Shown here: positions 7,847-10,106 of the stretch, in pieces
Numbering within the stretch: the stretch's first letter is position 1
Layout: each line of letters begins with the position of its first letter
Assembly: GCA_964436335.1 (NCBI GenBank)
Contig: CAYTCD010000068.1
Coordinates: 1-10,106 of the forward strand
Source: Pullibacteroides sp964436335
Lineage (GTDB): Bacteria; Bacteroidota; Bacteroidia; Bacteroidales; P3
Direction: 5' to 3'
Length of the DNA: 10,106 nucleotides
Notes under the pieces: generated by a model
The model's input: only the letters and a program-made list of their open reading frames with translations
What the model was told of the DNA's origin: nothing
Databases searched by the model: none
Program-made: the position numbers and the translations under genes

Positions 7847-7864
7847 GCCTTTTTGCGGGATTTT
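7837..7864 (+). terminator. Possible intrinsic terminator of the dehydratase gene
   Basis: CCGCAAA (7837-7843) pairs perfectly with TTTGCGG (7852-7858) around an 8-base loop and is followed by GATTTT and further pyrimidines. The left arm lies in the last codons and the loop contains part of the TAA stop codon (7844-7846). The 7-bp stem has only four G-C pairs and the T tract is short, so it is plausible but modest. It has no T tract on the minus strand and would not stop transcripts arriving from the convergent DUF2130 gene. Confidence 0.4.
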
Positions 7865-7875
7865 CTTCCGTGTTC

Positions 7876-9216
7876 CTACTCGTTGTCCGTTTCCGGATTT
7901 TCGGAGGCTGAAAGCCGCGCTTCGTCGAATTTGGCTTTCATTGTGGGATTGCCCCGGGTAAGTTTCTTGATGGAGAGGTCTTCCACCTTGTCGTTGGCCA
8001 ACCGCAGGTTGTTTTCCGAACCGATCAGCGCGTCCTTTATCTTTTGCAGGTGGTCTATCGACTTGTCGATTTCCTCGATGGCTTTGGCAAACTTTTCGGA
8101 GGCCAGGCGGTAGTTGCGCCCGAACTTGTCTTTGAAATCCGACAGCTGGCTTTCGAAATTGGTTACGTCGATGCTCTGCTGCCGCGCCAAGGCCAACTGC
8201 CGCTTGTATTCGATGCTCTTTTTGGAAGCCTGCGCCAAAAGCGAAATGATGGGCATGAAGAACTGCGGGCGCACCACGTACATTTTGGGATAACGGTAGG
8301 ATACATCCACGATGCCCTCGTTGTACAGTTCGCTGTCGGGTTCGAGCAAGGATACCAGCACGGCGTATTCGCAGCCCTTTTCGTTGCGGTCTTTGTCTAA
8401 TTTGGCAAAGAAATCCTCGTTCTTGTGCTTGGTGGCGGTCGTATCCATCTCGTTCTTCATCTCGAACATGATGGAAACGTATTCCACGCCGTCGGCGTAG
8501 TCCTTAAAGATAAAATCGCCCTTGCTGCCGCCACGGGCGTCGTTGTCTTTCTCGAAATAGGCCTCGGGATACATGGAGGCGCGCACCTTGTTGAACTCGG
8601 TGCTGCAATGCACTTCCAGACTCTCTCCTACCATCTTGGTGGAAAGTTTGGCTTTCATATCCTTGTAGAAATCCACCAAGCCTTGCTTTTCTTTCAGTTG
8701 CAGTTCGTAGCGTTCCTTAAGTTCGCTTTCGCGCAGCTTGGCGGCATCCACGGCCGATTTCACCTGGTTTTCCAGTTCGGCGATGCGCCGCTGGTGTTCA
8801 TGCAGTTCGTCTTTGGCCTTGTTGCGTTCTTCCATCAAGGCTAAATCGCGGCGGCTGTCGTTCTGGGCAACCGCATTCTTCAAATCGGCAATCTCCCGGT
8901 CTTTCTTGGCCAGCACCACATCCATCTGCAGGCGGGTATTCTCGGCCACTTCCTGAATCTGCTTGTTGAGGCTTTCGATTTGGCCGTCTTTTTGGGTAAG
9001 CAAAAGCTTGTTCTCGCCCAAACGCTGTATGTAGAGCTGTTTCAGTTTTTCTTCGGCCGCCGTCTGTTCGGCTTTCTGCTGCTTTTTGAGTTCTTCGGTG
9101 CGGCGTTCTATCTCGGCCTGGAACTCGGCGTTCTTTACCTGGTTCATGATCAGGGCGTAATCGGCCTCATCCACACTGAAAACGCTGCCGCATTTGGGGC
9201 ACTTCAATTCTTTCAT
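7876..9216 (-). CDS. DUF2130 domain protein: CxxC knuckle, coiled coil and PD-(D/E)XK-like domain
   Basis: This 446-residue soluble protein belongs to the DUF2130 family, whose function is not established. It opens with CPKCG (residues 6-10), half of a zinc-ribbon-like site with no second CxxC pair. A long, highly charged, Gln/Glu/Lys-rich coiled coil follows (about 28-185). The conserved DUF2130 region (about 183-335) contains MVGESLEVH (195-203), GGSKGDFIF (229-237) and MFEMKNEMD (250-258). The order Glu, then Asp234, then Glu252-x-Lys254 resembles a PD-(D/E)XK nuclease core; that is my reading of the residues, not a demonstrated activity. A second helical stretch and an acidic tail end the protein. 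The ATG at 9214-9216 has a good AAAGGAG ribosome site (9227-9233, 10 bases away), which decides the start. The gene converges on the dehydratase gene, with 29 bases between the two stop codons. Confidence 0.88.
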   Translation of the reverse strand: MKELKCPKCGSVFSVDEADYALIMNQVKNAEFQAEIERRTEELKKQQKAEQTAAEEKLKQLYIQRLGENKLLLTQKDGQIESLNKQIQEVAENTRLQMDVVLAKKDREIADLKNAVAQNDSRRDLALMEERNKAKDELHEHQRRIAELENQVKSAVDAAKLRESELKERYELQLKEKQGLVDFYKDMKAKLSTKMVGESLEVHCSTEFNKVRASMYPEAYFEKDNDARGGSKGDFIFKDYADGVEYVSIMFEMKNEMDTTATKHKNEDFFAKLDKDRNEKGCEYAVLVSLLEPDSELYNEGIVDVSYRYPKMYVVRPQFFMPIISLLAQASKKSIEYKRQLALARQQSIDVTNFESQLSDFKDKFGRNYRLASEKFAKAIEEIDKSIDHLQKIKDALIGSENNLRLANDKVEDLSIKKLTRGNPTMKAKFDEARLSASENPETDNE

Positions 9217-9226
9217 ACCGTAAGTT

Positions 9227-9233
9227 CTCCTTT
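9227..9233 (-). promoter_or_regulatory. Strong Shine-Dalgarno site of the DUF2130 gene
   Basis: The minus strand reads AAAGGAG here, 10 bases before the ATG at 9216. This is notable because the plus-strand genes of this window have AT- or purine-rich starts without a clear Shine-Dalgarno sequence. Its edge is only 8 bases from the 12-bp hairpin at 9242-9275. Confidence 0.6.
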
Positions 9234-9241
9234 ATTGCAAA

Positions 9242-9275
9242 GAGAGCCGCCCGCAGCGATACACGGGCGGCTCTC
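9242..9275 (-). terminator. Perfect 12-bp hairpin between the MFS and DUF2130 genes (terminator or leader structure)
   Basis: GAGAGCCGCCCG (9242-9253) and CGGGCGGCTCTC (9264-9275) are exact reverse complements around a 10-base loop. On the minus strand the stem is followed only by TTTG, so as an intrinsic terminator of the upstream MFS gene it has a very strong stem but a poor T tract. It ends 8 bases before the DUF2130 ribosome site. A smaller stem AACCGG/CCGGTT (9284-9298, 3-base loop, then TTTAT on the minus strand) lies between it and the MFS stop codon. The two together could end or attenuate MFS transcription, or act on mRNA processing or stability. Confidence 0.5.
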
Positions 9276-9304
9276 GACGTATAAACCGGAATCCGGTTCA
9301 AAAA

Positions 9305-10106
9305 TTATTTCTTGATGTTGGGCAGTTCCAGACCGTAGCCTTTCACCACGTCTTCGCGCTTGAGCCAGATGCCCAGCAGGAAGGCCACCACGCCGAAAGA
9401 GGCGAAGATAATCATAGGCACGGTGTAGTCGTAGGGAGGAAGCGCCATATCCATTTCCATCGCTTCGACACGTTGTTCGGCCACGCCGGGGTTGGTGGCG
9501 TTGAGCACATTGCCGATAATCTTGGGAACGAAACAAAGGCCTATGTTCTGAATCCAGAAGATAAGCGCGTAGGCACTCCCCAGAATCTTGCCGTCGATTA
9601 CCTTGGGAACACTGGGCCAAAGGGCGGCGGGCACAAGGCTGAACGAAACGCCGAGCACCACCGTGATGAGCAGTGCCAGGAACTTGGAGGGGAACATGGG
9701 CAGCACAAAGGCAAAGGCCAGGTGGCAGGCAATCATGATAAGGGCACCGTACATCAGCATCGAAGCACCTTTTCCCTTATAGTCGATGAACGAACCAAGC
9801 ACCGGCGTAAGAATCATGGCCAGGATGGGGAACCAGCGGAAAATGTTGGCGGCTTCTACCGAAGGAATGCTCAAGGTAGATTCGAGGAAGTTGGTGGCGT
9901 AACGCTGGAACGGGAAGATGGCCGAATAATACAGCACGCAGAGCAGGGCGATAAGCCAGAACATCTTGCTGCCGAAGATGTATTTGATGTCGCTGAACTT
10001 GAACTGGTCTTCCTCGCAGTTGGCCTCGGCGCAAGCGCCCATCTGACGGTCGAGCTTGCGGTCCATAAAGGTGAACACGATAAAGTTGATCAGACCGATA
10101 AGCAAC
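9305..10106 (-). CDS. Major facilitator superfamily transporter, MFSD1-like, 5'-truncated
   Basis: This is the C-terminal part (266 residues) of an inner-membrane carrier; the frame stays open to the window edge, so the TTG near 10105 is just an internal codon and the true start lies outside. After a helix end and a charged central loop (about 15-45, with two Cys), six hydrophobic segments appear at about 47-66, 86-107, 114-136, 139-160, 173-199 and 228-248, matching helices 7-12 of a 12-helix MFS protein. GSFIDYKGKG (104-113) fits the MFS loop motif GxxxDxxG(R/K). YYSAIFPFQRYATNF (59-73) and SLVPAALWPSVPKVI (156-170), together with GSAYALIFWIQNIGL (176-190), recall the MFSD1 group from memory. 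Vertebrate MFSD1 transports dipeptides; no substrate can be assigned to this bacterial protein. The stop codon is TAA at 9305-9307. Confidence 0.85.
   Translation of the reverse strand, partial: LLIGLINFIVFTFMDRKLDRQMGACAEANCEEDQFKFSDIKYIFGSKMFWLIALLCVLYYSAIFPFQRYATNFLESTLSIPSVEAANIFRWFPILAMILTPVLGSFIDYKGKGASMLMYGALIMIACHLAFAFVLPMFPSKFLALLITVVLGVSFSLVPAALWPSVPKVIDGKILGSAYALIFWIQNIGLCFVPKIIGNVLNATNPGVAEQRVEAMEMDMALPPYDYTVPMIIFASFGVVAFLLGIWLKREDVVKGYGLELPNIKK

Noticed and set aside
8425..8844. 139-codon plus-strand frame inside DUF2130
   Set aside because: Opposite-strand shadow of the coiled coil and DUF2130 domain; the hydrophobic look comes from complementing Lys/Glu codons.
9213..9620. 135-codon minus-strand frame overlapping the MFS gene and the intergenic hairpins
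   Set aside because: It overlaps the MFS C-terminus in another frame and runs through both hairpins to the DUF2130 start. The translation is Arg/Gln-rich without a domain.
1..10106. CRISPR array, insertion sequence, phage genes, tRNA or rRNA
   Set aside because: No spaced direct repeats, no transposase or integrase motifs, and no tRNA- or rRNA-like segments were seen; gene-free stretches are all under 300 bases.

Overview
The window looks like chromosomal DNA of a Bacteroidota bacterium, most likely order Bacteroidales. The evidence is a textbook SusC/SusD outer-membrane uptake pair, a Bacteroidota-type promoter (TTG, 19 nt, then TAAATTTG) ahead of susC, AT-rich translation starts with little Shine-Dalgarno signal on most plus-strand genes, and base composition near one half G+C by eye. 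I cannot fix the genus. There are six protein genes, two of them cut by the window edges. I see no rRNA, tRNA, CRISPR array, insertion sequence or phage gene.

Left part, plus strand: the end of a DUF368 membrane protein (1-758, start outside the window), a family that includes undecaprenyl-phosphate translocases. A 272-base intergenic region follows, with a good promoter and a roughly 125-nt susC leader. Then come susC (1031-4090) and susD (4126-5781), separated by 35 bases and surely one operon. The operon is closed by a perfect 22-bp inverted repeat carrying A9/T9 tracts, a strong bidirectional terminator. No glycoside hydrolase, SusE/F, sigma/anti-sigma pair or hybrid two-component regulator lies next to the pair, so its substrate cannot be read from context.

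Middle: a single-gene plus-strand unit (5927-7846) encodes a membrane-anchored CapD/WbpM/PglF-type nucleotide-sugar 4,6-dehydratase. It probably makes the first modified sugar for a lipid-linked surface glycan. A modest terminator hairpin overlaps its stop codon.

Right part, minus strand, convergent with the dehydratase gene: a DUF2130 protein (7876-9216) with an N-terminal CxxC knuckle, a long coiled coil and a C-terminal domain with a PD-(D/E)XK-like residue pattern. Upstream of it is the C-terminal part of an MFS transporter resembling the MFSD1 group (9305-10106, start outside the window). A perfect 12-bp hairpin lies between these two genes, immediately before the DUF2130 ribosome binding site.

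Taken together this is mostly core and envelope-related Bacteroidales gene content: outer-membrane nutrient uptake, lipid-carrier recycling, surface-glycan sugar synthesis and inner-membrane transport. I found no clear sign of a new multi-gene system. The points most worth a second look are the susC leader with its small cysteine-rich frame, the divergent SusD, the nuclease-like DUF2130 protein and the two strong inverted repeats.
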